Source of the DNA: Streptomyces sp. NBC_00154
GTDB lineage: Bacteria; Actinomycetota; Actinomycetes; Streptomycetales; Streptomycetaceae
Direction of reading: 5' to 3'
NCBI RefSeq assembly: GCF_026342835.1
Contig: NZ_JAPEMI010000002.1
Span: 1,550,001-1,614,000, forward strand
Length of the DNA stretch: 64,000 nucleotides
In this document: positions 25,593-33,443 of the stretch, one piece after another
How the letters are laid out: every line of letters starts with the position of its first letter
How positions within the stretch are numbered: the stretch's first letter is position 1
Translations under genes and position numbers: made by a program
The notes under the pieces: generated by a model
The model's input: the letters and a program-made list of their open reading frames with translations, nothing else
Database searches by the model: none
Told to the model about the DNA's origin: nothing

Positions 25593-27308
25593 GTGGGCGA
25601 TTACGGAACTGACCGCTGCGGCGAGGCGCGCCGTCGGCTGAGCACGTTGCCGGACGACCTCCACGGGCGTCTCGATGCCGTGACTCGTAGCCCTGCCGGG
25701 GCGGCCCTGCTCCTGGACGCCGTGATGTCGGTGGGAAGGGGACTTGATCTGCCCCAGGTGCTGCGCCGGATCGTCGAAGCCGCAGTCGTTGTGGTCGATG
25801 CCGAGTACGGAGCCCTGGGAGTGGTCGGCGAGGGAACCCGGCTCACGCAGTTCCTGCCGGTGGGCGTAACGGCGGAGCAGCGAGGAGCCATCGGCCCGCT
25901 GCCTGAGGGGCACGGCCTCTTGGGCGAGCTGATCCGTCATCCCGAGCCCCTGCGGCTCGGGGAGCTCGCCGAGCATCCGGCGTCGTACGGGTTCCCGCCG
26001 AATCACCCCCCGATGCATTCGTTTCTTGGGGTACCCATCCGGGTTCGCGACGAGGTGTTCGGCAATCTGTATCTCACTGAGAAACGGGGCGGCCGCGCAT
26101 TCGACGCCGAGGACGAAACCGTGCTGTCGACGCTGGCCGTGGCGGCGGGAGTGGCGATCGAGAACGCTCGCCTGTACGCGGAGACGTGCGATCGCCAACG
26201 CTGGCAGGAGGCCAACAGCGAGATCGTCGCGGGTCTGCTGAGCGGGGCGAACGAGGCACACGTCCTGCAGATGATCATCGATCGTGCCTCGCGTATTCTC
26301 TCCGCGGATCTTGGCGTCCTGGCGCTCCCTGAAGAGGGCAGGACCCTCCGAGTGGCACTGGCTTCAGGTGTGGACGCCGAGATTCACCATGGTCTGGTCC
26401 TGCCACGTGAGGGATCGTTCGTCGGTGCGGCTCTCGACGCGGGCGAGCCGATCACCAGCCTCGATGTCGAACACGATCCGCGGATCACCGAGGGCCCTCC
26501 GAGGTGGGAGGGGCTCGGCCCGGCTGTCGCGGTCCCGATGGTGACGGGAGAGCGGACCCGTGGGGTGCTGTTGCTGGCCCGTGTACGGGAGGGTCCCGCC
26601 TTCACCACGTCGGAAACCTTGCCCCTGCTGACCTTCGCCGGTCAGGCCGCGCTGGCGATGGAACTCACCGAGCGGCGCAAAGCCGCCGAGCAGATCGCTC
26701 TGCTGGAGGACCGGGACCGCATCGCCCGGGACCTGCACGACCTGGCCATTCAGCGGCTGTTCGCCACCGGTATGACGCTGCAGAGCGTGGTCCGGTTCGT
26801 TGATCATCCACAGGCGAGCGAACGGTTGCTGCGAGCGGTGGACGATCTGGACGAGACCATCAAGATCATCCGGTCCACGATCTTTGGCCTACGTGCACGC
26901 GGACCGGGCCGTGCCGGCCAGGGGCTGCGGGCCCGGACGGCGACCGCGGTGGAAGAGGCCGCACGCACCCTGGGCTTCCAGCCGTCGCTGCGGATGGGAG
27001 GGCTCATTGATACAGATGTGCCAGCCGAGATCGCCGAGCAGGTGATCGCGGTCCTCGGCGAGGCGCTGAGCAATGTCGCTCGCCATGCACGGGCCACGTC
27101 GGTGGACATCTCGCTCGTCGTGGGTGAGGGGGCGCTGAACCTCATCGTGTCCGACAACGGCGTGGGCATGCCCGAGGATGGTGGTTCCCGAAGCGGGCTC
27201 GACAACCTTGCACGGCGCGCCGAGAAACTCGGTGGCGAGATGAGTGTGGGGGCGTCGGGAAAGGGTGGCACTCGGCTGAGCTGGCGGGTGCCACTGCGGC
27301 TGTCCTGA
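25593..27308 (+). CDS. osdK: Heme-GAF sensor histidine kinase, DosS/DosT/OsdK type
   Basis: The product is 571 residues: GAF-A (about 50-205), GAF-B (about 220-365), then HisKA_3 and HATPase_c. GAF-A contains SYGFPPNHPPMHSFLGVPIR, in which His138 aligns by eye with the proximal heme ligand of mycobacterial DosS, so oxygen, NO or redox sensing is expected. The phosphorylated His is about 382 in DRIARDLHDLAIQRLFA; the N-box is EALSNVARHARA and the G-box DNGVGMPEDGGSRSGLDNL. GGAGG precedes the GTG at 25593, which decides the start. It is convergent with its likely partner regulator, 18 bp away. The symbol follows the S. coelicolor orthologue name and is inferred. Confidence 0.88.
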   Translation: MGDYGTDRCGEARRRLSTLPDDLHGRLDAVTRSPAGAALLLDAVMSVGRGLDLPQVLRRIVEAAVVVVDAEYGALGVVGEGTRLTQFLPVGVTAEQRGAIGPLPEGHGLLGELIRHPEPLRLGELAEHPASYGFPPNHPPMHSFLGVPIRVRDEVFGNLYLTEKRGGRAFDAEDETVLSTLAVAAGVAIENARLYAETCDRQRWQEANSEIVAGLLSGANEAHVLQMIIDRASRILSADLGVLALPEEGRTLRVALASGVDAEIHHGLVLPREGSFVGAALDAGEPITSLDVEHDPRITEGPPRWEGLGPAVAVPMVTGERTRGVLLLARVREGPAFTTSETLPLLTFAGQAALAMELTERRKAAEQIALLEDRDRIARDLHDLAIQRLFATGMTLQSVVRFVDHPQASERLLRAVDDLDETIKIIRSTIFGLRARGPGRAGQGLRARTATAVEEAARTLGFQPSLRMGGLIDTDVPAEIAEQVIAVLGEALSNVARHARATSVDISLVVGEGALNLIVSDNGVGMPEDGGSRSGLDNLARRAEKLGGEMSVGASGKGGTRLSWRVPLRLS

Positions 27309-27326
27309 TATTTCGGGGCCGCACGG

Positions 27327-28040
27327 TCACGTCTGATGCTGTCCGGCTCCGGGCGGCGGGGAGGGTTCCGTGGCGTGCGCAGCGATCACGGCCGCCTGGA
27401 TGCGGCGCTCGACACCGAGCTTGGCCAGCAGACGGGAGATATGATTCTTGACGGTTTTCTCCGACAGGTAGAGGCGCTTGCCGATCTGGCTGTTCGTCAG
27501 CCCTTCACCGATCAGTACGAGCACGTCGCTCTCCCGCGGGGACAGCCCCGACAGCGCGTCGTCCTCCTCGGGTTCAGCGCAGGCTTCCTCCTCGCGCAGG
27601 CTGCTCATCAGCCGTGCCGTGGTCGCCGGGTCGAGGGTCGAACGCCCGGATGCCAGTGTGCGGACGGCGGCGACGAGGTCAGATCCCTTGATTTCCTTGA
27701 GTACGTAGCCTGCCGCGCCAGCCATGATCGCGTCGAGCAGCGCTTCGTCGTCGTCGAACGAGGTGAGCATCAGGCAGGCCAGTTCCGGCATCCGCGAGCG
27801 CAGTTCACGGCACACGGCGATCCCGTCGCCGTCCGGCAGCCGTACATCGAGAATCGCGACGTCAGGTCGGAGCGCCGGGCCGCGGGCCAGAGCCTGATCG
27901 GCTGTGCCGGCGTCGCCGACGACCTTGATGTCGAGTTCCGCGTCAAGCAGATCCTGTACCCCGCGCCTGACCACCTCATGGTCGTCGAGCAGGAACACGC
28001 GGATCGGTCTCTGGGCCGAGAACCCCGTCTCGTCGCTCAT
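27327..28040 (-). CDS. osdR: NarL/LuxR-family response regulator, DosR/DevR/OsdR type
   Basis: The product is 237 residues. The receiver domain opens IRVFLLDDHEVVRRGVQDLL. It has phospho-acceptor Asp65 in VAILDVRLPDGDGIAVCREL and the switch Lys in GYVLKEIKGSDLVAAV. The LuxR-type helix-turn-helix is SPRESDVLVLIGEGLTNSQI, followed by YLSEKTVKNHISRLLAKLGV. Line-by-line resemblance to mycobacterial DosR is high. It should be phosphorylated by the kinase at 25593-27308 and activate promoters carrying the GGGMCGAWCGGMCC box. AGGAGG lies 5 bases before the ATG at 28040. A box at 28118, 77 bp upstream, suggests autoregulation. Confidence 0.9.
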   Translation of the reverse strand: MSDETGFSAQRPIRVFLLDDHEVVRRGVQDLLDAELDIKVVGDAGTADQALARGPALRPDVAILDVRLPDGDGIAVCRELRSRMPELACLMLTSFDDDEALLDAIMAGAAGYVLKEIKGSDLVAAVRTLASGRSTLDPATTARLMSSLREEEACAEPEEDDALSGLSPRESDVLVLIGEGLTNSQIGKRLYLSEKTVKNHISRLLAKLGVERRIQAAVIAAHATEPSPPPGAGQHQT

Positions 28041-28117
28041 GGTGTCCTCCTGGCCGTCGAGGGGTTGCGCAGTCCCGCCCCTCCGCCATCGTGCGTCCGC
28101 ACAGGAGCTACGCACCA

Positions 28118-28131
28118 GGGCCGAACGGACC
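28118..28131. promoter_or_regulatory. DosR/OsdR-type box before the response regulator gene
   Basis: GGGCCGAACGGACC lies 77 bp upstream of the start at 28040 on the opposite strand. It fits the island consensus at 13 of 14 or better. A half-like GGACCGTTCAG follows about 7 bp beyond its right end. Autoregulation of the regulator gene is the natural reading. Confidence 0.6.
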
Positions 28132-28289
28132 ACGCTCCGGACCGTTCAGATCTCAGGAACCTCGGTTACGGGACTACGGCTACAGCAGCCGGGTCCGTAT
28201 TCCGTCCAGCGGCCGTTCGACGCCGTCGAGGACTATTTGCGCCACGTCGACGGCCGGTACCGGAGGGGCGGTACAGCGGCGTCGGATCC

Positions 28290-28388
28290 CGCCGGCGTTC
28301 TCACCCCATCGGCTCTTCACCCGGTCGCGTCACGCATGCGGTATTGCACCACGCGCACTGTCTGGTCCTCCTCATTCCCCACCCTTGA
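28290..28388 (+). pseudogene. C-terminal remnant of a universal stress protein
   Basis: The plus strand reads GRVTHAVLHHAHC then LVLLIPHP and a stop at 28388. This is the end of a UspA domain, where GRVxHAVLHHAxCPVxVVPH is usual. The Pro of CPV is lost, upstream residues are scrambled, and no ATP-binding loop remains. It lies in the 378-bp gap between the regulator and an intact universal stress gene on the other strand. Confidence 0.5.
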
Positions 28389-28418
28389 TCAGAGGTGCCT
28401 TGAGTATCGACGTCATGC

Positions 28419-29294
28419 TCAGCGGGTGTGGGGCACGATGGCAACCGGGCAGGGGGAATAGTGCAGCACGGCGTGGTTCACCGGGCCGAGGTGGAGTCCG
28501 TGCCGTCCGCTGCCGTGCCGTGCGCCGACGACGAGGAGTTCCGCGCCCGTGGCTGCTTCGATCAGTGCCTGGTGAGCCGGTCCCTGGACCACCGATCGGT
28601 CGATGACGGCATCGGAATCGGTGCGGTCCAGCACCGCCAGGACGTTTTCGAGGTGTTCCTCAGCCTGTTGACGGTGTGCGGATGCCGGGGAACCCGAGAG
28701 GAGCGGATGGTCCATGGCCTCGTGGGCGGGGCAGCGCCAGGCCCGTACGGCGATCAGTTCACCGTGACGGGATGCCGCCTGTTCGAGTGCGAAGTGGGCG
28801 GCTGCTGACGGGCCTGCGGCGTCTCCGATCCCGACGACGATGCGGCCGGGCTTCGGCTGCGTGCCGGGTGGGGTCGCCGGGATCACGACGACTGGACAGT
28901 GGGACCGGCCGGCAAGGGCGAGGCTGACAGATCCGAGGAGCATCCCGGCGATTCGGCCCCGGCCGCGGGAGCCGAGGACGACAAGGGTTGCCTCGTGGCT
29001 CTCCTGGACGAGTGCGGTCACCGGGTCTTCGGGCTGCACGTCGGCGACCACGCTCACCTCCGAATGGAGGCGTTGTGCCCGCTCCTGCGCGGAGGCGACG
29101 AGATGCTCGGCGAGGATCTGCTCGGCGGGACGCTCGGTGTCGAATGTGGGGCGCAGCCCTTCGTAGTGTTCCCACAATGACGCGTGGATGACGCGGAGAG
29201 GGAGTCGCTGTCGGGCCGCTTCCGTCGCTGCCCAGTCCAGTGCGCGCAGACTGCCCTCTGATCCGTCCACTCCGACGACTACGGGAAGCTGCAT
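28419..29294 (-). CDS. Double-domain universal stress protein
   Basis: The product is 291 residues with two UspA domains. Domain 1 starts LPVVVGVDGSEGSLRALDWA and carries the ATP-binding loop VVLGSRGRGRIAGMLLGSVS. Domain 2 starts IVVGIGDAAGPSAAAHFALE and ends LVVGARHGSGRHGLHLGPVN, HAVLHYSPCPVAIVPH. Domain 1 keeps the G-2x-G-9x-G-S motif; domain 2 is less canonical. Mycobacterial DosR-regulon Usps have this form. The ATG at 29294 begins the conserved strand. It lies 61 bp downstream of the nitroreductase on the same strand, so co-transcription from the box at 30431 is likely. Confidence 0.92.
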   Translation of the reverse strand: MQLPVVVGVDGSEGSLRALDWAATEAARQRLPLRVIHASLWEHYEGLRPTFDTERPAEQILAEHLVASAQERAQRLHSEVSVVADVQPEDPVTALVQESHEATLVVLGSRGRGRIAGMLLGSVSLALAGRSHCPVVVIPATPPGTQPKPGRIVVGIGDAAGPSAAAHFALEQAASRHGELIAVRAWRCPAHEAMDHPLLSGSPASAHRQQAEEHLENVLAVLDRTDSDAVIDRSVVQGPAHQALIEAATGAELLVVGARHGSGRHGLHLGPVNHAVLHYSPCPVAIVPHTR

Positions 29295-29355
29295 CGCTCC
29301 CACCGCCTTCCCTGCTCGGATGGCCGCCTGCCTCGGTGGCATACGACCCGGGTTT

Positions 29356-30357
29356 CTACGGCTCGATGGTCAGTACTTGGTCTACAGGACGTCGCGGTGT
29401 GCGTGGCCCGCTCGGCCCGTATCCCAGGCGGATGATCATCTGTGCGTTTCCCGTGCCGAAGACCGGGTCGCGCAGGAGCCATCGCAGGTCCGGCCATTCG
29501 AGGGGTTGCGTCGCGAATGAGCTGGACACGTGGTGAAGTGTGGCGGTGAGCAGTACGCGTTCCAGGGCCTGGCCGGCGCGCAGCCAGTCCTCGGGACGGT
29601 CGCCCGTGGTGCTCAGAAGGGCCAGCTGCGGCCGGTTCTCGAACAGGACGCGCACTCGGCCTGCGAGGACGGCGGTGCCCGCGAAATCGCGGACGGTCGC
29701 CCTTTCGGACGCGTCACGGGGCCCGAACGCGTAATCCGGAATTCCGTCGACTGGGACCTCTGTCTTTGTGTCCCGGGTCCAGCTGCGCTGTTCCGCCTCT
29801 CGCGCAACATCCCTGCGATCGTATCCCTCGGCATCCCGGATCAGTTCGAGCACGGTCTCCAGATGCGTCGGAGTCAGGAAGGCGAAGTCCGCGCCCTCGA
29901 TACGGGCCGCGTCGGCGAAGCGCGTACGAACGTCCTCGGGGATCGCCTGCTCGTCGAACGGATAGCGGCTGGTATGCCGGTCCCGAATCGCGGGGTGGAG
30001 AGACGCGAGTGCTTTGTCCGCCGGCTTCCGGGGGGAGTCGGGGTGGATACCCAGGCGTACGACGGCCAGGAGGGGCGGGTCCGACGGTTCGGGCAGCAGC
30101 GTGGTGACCGAGTCCAGACCGAGGTGGGCGGCGGATACCCGCAGGTTGAACAGGGCCGCGCCGCAGCCGACATGGAGTCCGCGGGTGGAGGGGTCGGCCT
30201 CCGGCATCGCACGGTCGAGGTCCGCCCGGAGCGTGAGAGTGCGGTTGGAGCGTTCGTAGCGGAACTGCCAGGGCTGAGCGTTGTGCATGGAAGGTGCTGT
30301 GGTGGCATCGGCGACGAGGTCGGTCAACGTGGTGTCGTCGAGCGTTTTGGTGAGCAT
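29356..30357 (-). CDS. Acg-like nitroreductase-fold protein
   Basis: The product is 333 residues. The opening LVADATTAPSMHNAQPWQFR is the FMN-binding SxxNxQPWxF/R motif of the Acg family. Later stretches include RGLHVGCGAALFNLRVSAAH, AIRDRHTSRYPFDEQAIPED and GQALERVLLTATLHHVSSSF. Acg (Rv2032) of M. tuberculosis is a strongly DosR-induced flavoprotein that binds FMN tightly and may store it rather than reduce nitro compounds; this one is probably the same type. The ATG at 30357 starts the family; the longer frame would run through the upstream regulatory box. It heads a two-gene unit with the universal stress protein. Confidence 0.88.
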   Translation of the reverse strand: MLTKTLDDTTLTDLVADATTAPSMHNAQPWQFRYERSNRTLTLRADLDRAMPEADPSTRGLHVGCGAALFNLRVSAAHLGLDSVTTLLPEPSDPPLLAVVRLGIHPDSPRKPADKALASLHPAIRDRHTSRYPFDEQAIPEDVRTRFADAARIEGADFAFLTPTHLETVLELIRDAEGYDRRDVAREAEQRSWTRDTKTEVPVDGIPDYAFGPRDASERATVRDFAGTAVLAGRVRVLFENRPQLALLSTTGDRPEDWLRAGQALERVLLTATLHHVSSSFATQPLEWPDLRWLLRDPVFGTGNAQMIIRLGYGPSGPRTPRRPVDQVLTIEP

Positions 30358-30430
30358 CGCGGGTCTCCCGGATAGTCGGGAACGGTCGATGGCCCCTCCA
30401 GCATGGAGCGGCCCGCTGTCCCGTACAAAT

Positions 30431-30444
30431 GGGCCGTTCGTCCC
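30431..30444. promoter_or_regulatory. DosR/OsdR-type box before the nitroreductase
   Basis: GGGCCGTTCGTCCC, or GGGACGAACGGCCC on the other strand, lies 73 bp upstream of the start at 30357. A weaker relative (GGGACAGCGGGCC on the minus strand) lies closer to the gene near 30408-30420. The 295-bp gap to the next gene holds nothing else. Confidence 0.6.
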
Positions 30445-30652
30445 TCGACAGGGCCGGATGGACTCCCCGCCGGGGTCAGTCAGTGCTGGATTCACGGGAG
30501 GACGTATGAGGATGCGTTGCCGGGCACAAGGCGGAACAGCGACCGTCCAGCCCCTTGTTCGTGCTTGTCGCGGGACGCTGCCTTGCCGGGTCGACGGGAA
30601 GGCACCGGGGTCCCTTTGGCCCGGTACCTGCGGGTGCGAGCTGATACCTGGC

Positions 30653-31306
30653 TCAGGCGGATCCCAGGCCTTCGAGCCGGCAGTCCACGCTGACCACGCC
30701 TTCCACGGACTGAGCGAGGCGGGCGGCGGCGGGAATCAGGGTGGTGTCGCGGACGCGACCGTTGAGTGTGGCCACACCCCAGGTGACACTGACCTTCACG
30801 TCTTGGTGCGCGACGGGGAACAGCTGGTTGACGACCTCACGACGAATCTCGGCGGCGAGCTCGTCGTCGGAGCGCAGGAAAACCTTCAGGAGATCGGCGC
30901 GGCTGACGATGCCCTTGAGGCTGCCACCGGCGTCAACGACCGGTAGGCGCTTGACATGCCGGTCGGCCATGAGCCGGGCGGCCTGCGGGAGGGGCGCGTC
31001 GGGCTTGACCGTGACGGCGGGGCTTGTCATCAGATCCTTGGCCCGGACCGAGCCGGCCTTGGCGATGTCGCCCAGGCGGCGCATGTGCTCGATCATGCCG
31101 GGCGAGTGGTCGTGGAACTCCTCCTTCGTGAGCAGGTCGGCCTCGGAGACGACGCCGACGACTCGGCCCTCGCCTTCGACGACGGGTAGGGCGGTGACTT
31201 TCCACTGCTCCATGGCGGCGGCGATCTCTTTGAATTCCGCGTCGGGGGTGATGGTGACGACGGTCTTCGTCATGACGTCGTTGACGGTGTACCGGCCAGA
31301 GGTCAT
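30653..31306 (-). CDS. CBS-CBS-BON domain protein
   Basis: The product is 217 residues: CBS1 (YTVNDVMTKTVVTITPDAEF, ALPVVEGEGRVVGVVSEADL), CBS2 (AKDLMTSPAVTVKPDAPLPQ, RLPVVDAGGSLKGIVSRADL) and BON (VKVSVTWGVATLNGRVRDTT, then VEGVVSVDCRLEGL). The Bateman pair probably binds AMP, ADP or ATP through the VVSEADL and IVSRADL motifs. BON suggests association with the membrane. It is the closest paralogue of 55667-56290, sharing the EEF insert and KVFLR. GAGGAA lies 7 bases before the ATG at 31306. The 315-bp region upstream is intergenic. Confidence 0.9.
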   Translation of the reverse strand: MTSGRYTVNDVMTKTVVTITPDAEFKEIAAAMEQWKVTALPVVEGEGRVVGVVSEADLLTKEEFHDHSPGMIEHMRRLGDIAKAGSVRAKDLMTSPAVTVKPDAPLPQAARLMADRHVKRLPVVDAGGSLKGIVSRADLLKVFLRSDDELAAEIRREVVNQLFPVAHQDVKVSVTWGVATLNGRVRDTTLIPAAARLAQSVEGVVSVDCRLEGLGSA

Positions 31307-31621
31307 GGCAAATTCCTCGGTGAGTGTGGGCGAGAGGCCGACTGCTGCCGGGGGGCGGGCAGGTGCGAAACTGCGCGGGTGCCGGCCGAGGAGACAGGCG
31401 GCCCGCTGGGCTGTGACCGCGGTGATCGGCGACTCGGGAGAATTCCCCGCAGAGGCCCGCTACGGCCGTGGCGTCGAGTCACATCGGATGACATGTCGAC
31501 GAGCGAACACTCCATAGCCTCCATAGTTCGCCTCCAACCCCTCACTCACAGCCTCGCACTGGGAGCAGCGGAGTGCGGGAGGGTCTCGCGGCGTCAGACT
31601 GCGCAAGCCGTTCGGTGCCGG
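31307..31621. other. Intergenic region upstream of CBS-BON gene
   Basis: No gene is seen. It must carry the promoter of 30653-31306. A GC-rich palindromic patch near 31392-31415 (ACAGGCGGCCCGCTGGGCTGT) is reminiscent of, but not a good match to, the dormancy box. Confidence 0.3.
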
Positions 31622-33049
31622 TCAGCGGACCAGGACAGCCTCCCCGGGCTTGGGTACGACCGCTGTCCAGCCCAGCTCATGGTCGATCCGGTCCCGCAGG
31701 GCATCGGACGACGACTCCTCGCCGTGGACCAGATAGGTCGTGCGTGGTGCAGGGGAGCCGCGGAGCCAGTCCATGATCTGGTCGGCATCGGCGTGTGCCG
31801 AAAAGTGCGGTAGATCGGCCACCTCCGCGCGTACGGGGACGTAATCGCCGAACATCTTGAGTGTGTGGGCACCGTCGACCAGGTCGCGGGCCCTGGTGCC
31901 GACGGCTGCGAAACCGACGATGACGACCGCGTTGCGTGGATTGGGCAGGAGCCGGTGGAGGTGGTGCAGGACCCGGCCGCCGGTGGCCATGCCGGCTGAG
32001 GAGACAATGACGGCGGGACCGGGCGTGCTGTTGATGTCGATGGACTCCTGGACGGTTCGCGCGGGCAGAAACGGGTCAGGGCTGATCGCTGTCTCGCCGT
32101 GGTCGAGGATCTCGAGCCTGATCTCGGCGGAGCGGGCACGCAGTGCTTCGCGGTAGACGTCGAGCGCGGCCAGAGCCATGGGGCTGTCCACATAGACGGG
32201 AACGGACCGGGCCAGGATCCCCTCCTGGCGCAGGGCGGCGAGCTCGTGGAGGACAACCTCGGTGCGGTCGATCGCGAAGGCGGGGATGACGACGGTACCG
32301 CCGCGCGCAAGGGTACGCGTGAGTACGGCTGCGAATGCGGCGTGGGCTTTTTCGGGTTCGTGGTGACGATCGCCGTACGTCGACTCCATCAGTAGTACGT
32401 CGGCGCCGCTGAACGGCTCCGGCGGCAGCAGCAGCGGGTGGCCGGGGCGCCCGAGATCTCCGCTGGTGGCCAGAGTGTGGCCGTCCTCGAGGGTCACGTG
32501 GGCCCAGGCCGAGCCGAGGATGTGTCCACCGTGGTGCAGTGTGAGCCGGGTGCCTTCCATGATCTCGATTTCGCTGCCGACCGGGACGGGGTCGAAGAAC
32601 TTCACGGTGGTGTCGACGTCGGTCTCGTCATAGAGCGGTTTGGCGGGCCGGTGCTTGGACCAGCCGTGTGCGTTGGCGTGCTGGGCCGCCTCCATCTGGA
32701 GGTGCGCGCTGTCACGGAGCACGATCTCGGCGAGCCGGGCGGTGTGGGCGGTGGTCAGGATCGGTCCCCGGAATCCGTGCCGGACCAGTCGGGGGAGATA
32801 GCCGCAGTGGTCCAGGTGGGCGTGGGTGATCACTACGGCGTGGATGTCGGAGGCGTCGCATGGCAGCTTCGCCCAGTTGCGGCGGCGCAGGTCCGCGAAG
32901 CCCTGGAAGAGACCGCATTCGAGGAGGACCCGGGCATGGTCGCTTTCGATGAGGAATTTGCTGCCGGTGACGGTTCGGGCGCCGCCGAGGAAGCGCAGCA
33001 GCGCGGGTCTCGACGAGGGTCTGGCCGGGCCCGAGTCTGTGTCGAACAT
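31622..33049 (-). CDS. Beta-CASP metallo-beta-lactamase-fold hydrolase
   Basis: The product is 475 residues. The metallo-beta-lactamase core has VVITHAHLDHCGYLPRLVRH (HxHxDH, residues 76-81), further ligands in HHGGHILGSAWAHVTLEDG and TSGDLGRPGHPLLLPPEPF, and the beta-CASP region with VIPAFAIDRTEVVLHELAAL and VIVSSAGMATGGRVLHHLHR. It ends FSAHADADQIMDWLRG and YLVHGEESSSDALRDRI, the RMMBL part. Such proteins are RNA endo/exonucleases of the RNase J/CPSF class. A role in RNA turnover during dormancy is inferred. GGAGGGG precedes the ATG at 33049. Two boxes stand 66-101 bp upstream, shared with the divergent GH65 gene. Confidence 0.9.
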   Translation of the reverse strand: MFDTDSGPARPSSRPALLRFLGGARTVTGSKFLIESDHARVLLECGLFQGFADLRRRNWAKLPCDASDIHAVVITHAHLDHCGYLPRLVRHGFRGPILTTAHTARLAEIVLRDSAHLQMEAAQHANAHGWSKHRPAKPLYDETDVDTTVKFFDPVPVGSEIEIMEGTRLTLHHGGHILGSAWAHVTLEDGHTLATSGDLGRPGHPLLLPPEPFSGADVLLMESTYGDRHHEPEKAHAAFAAVLTRTLARGGTVVIPAFAIDRTEVVLHELAALRQEGILARSVPVYVDSPMALAALDVYREALRARSAEIRLEILDHGETAISPDPFLPARTVQESIDINSTPGPAVIVSSAGMATGGRVLHHLHRLLPNPRNAVVIVGFAAVGTRARDLVDGAHTLKMFGDYVPVRAEVADLPHFSAHADADQIMDWLRGSPAPRTTYLVHGEESSSDALRDRIDHELGWTAVVPKPGEAVLVR

Positions 33050-33115
33050 GACCAGCCCCTCCTTCGGTGGGTCGTAGCCGTCTTTACCATCACACTCCCG
33101 GCGCCAGGGCGGGAT

Positions 33116-33150
33116 GGGCCCGACAGGTCCGAGGGGGGACCGACCGGCCC
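33116..33150. promoter_or_regulatory. Paired DosR/OsdR-type boxes in a divergent promoter
   Basis: GGGCCCGACAGGTCC (33116-33130) and GGGACCGACCGGCCC (33136-33150) are spaced 20 bp start to start. The first lies 66 bp from the metallo-hydrolase start. The GH65 start is 293 bp to the right, so a long leader or separate promoter would be needed on that side. The right box is followed by ATG, as at 59593. Confidence 0.65.
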
Positions 33151-33443
33151 ATGCGCGACAGGCCTGCGCCGGGTCAACCTGGGGGCGAAGCTCACCGGAG
33201 AATGCGCAGGAAGAGGGGCGGCGTCGTGGAGTCACTCGTTCTTCAAGGCCCGGGGCAGACTGCATGGACGCGGCCTATGACGTGTTCGCCGTCGAAGCCG
33301 CTGGCGCCGGGGCGGAAGCAGGACATCGCCGACCTGTGGGCCCGCTCGTCGCCCTCGGCCGGGTCCCGGCTTCAAACGCTGAACCGCACTGGTGTGCCCA
33401 AGACCTGGCTGCCGGGTCGTGCATTTGTGACCGGAGAATGGTC

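Noticed and set aside
31392..31415. Possible dormancy box before the CBS-BON gene at 30653
   Set aside because: The palindromic patch is shifted and lacks the GGNCC...GGNCC spacing of the other sites, so it was not counted.
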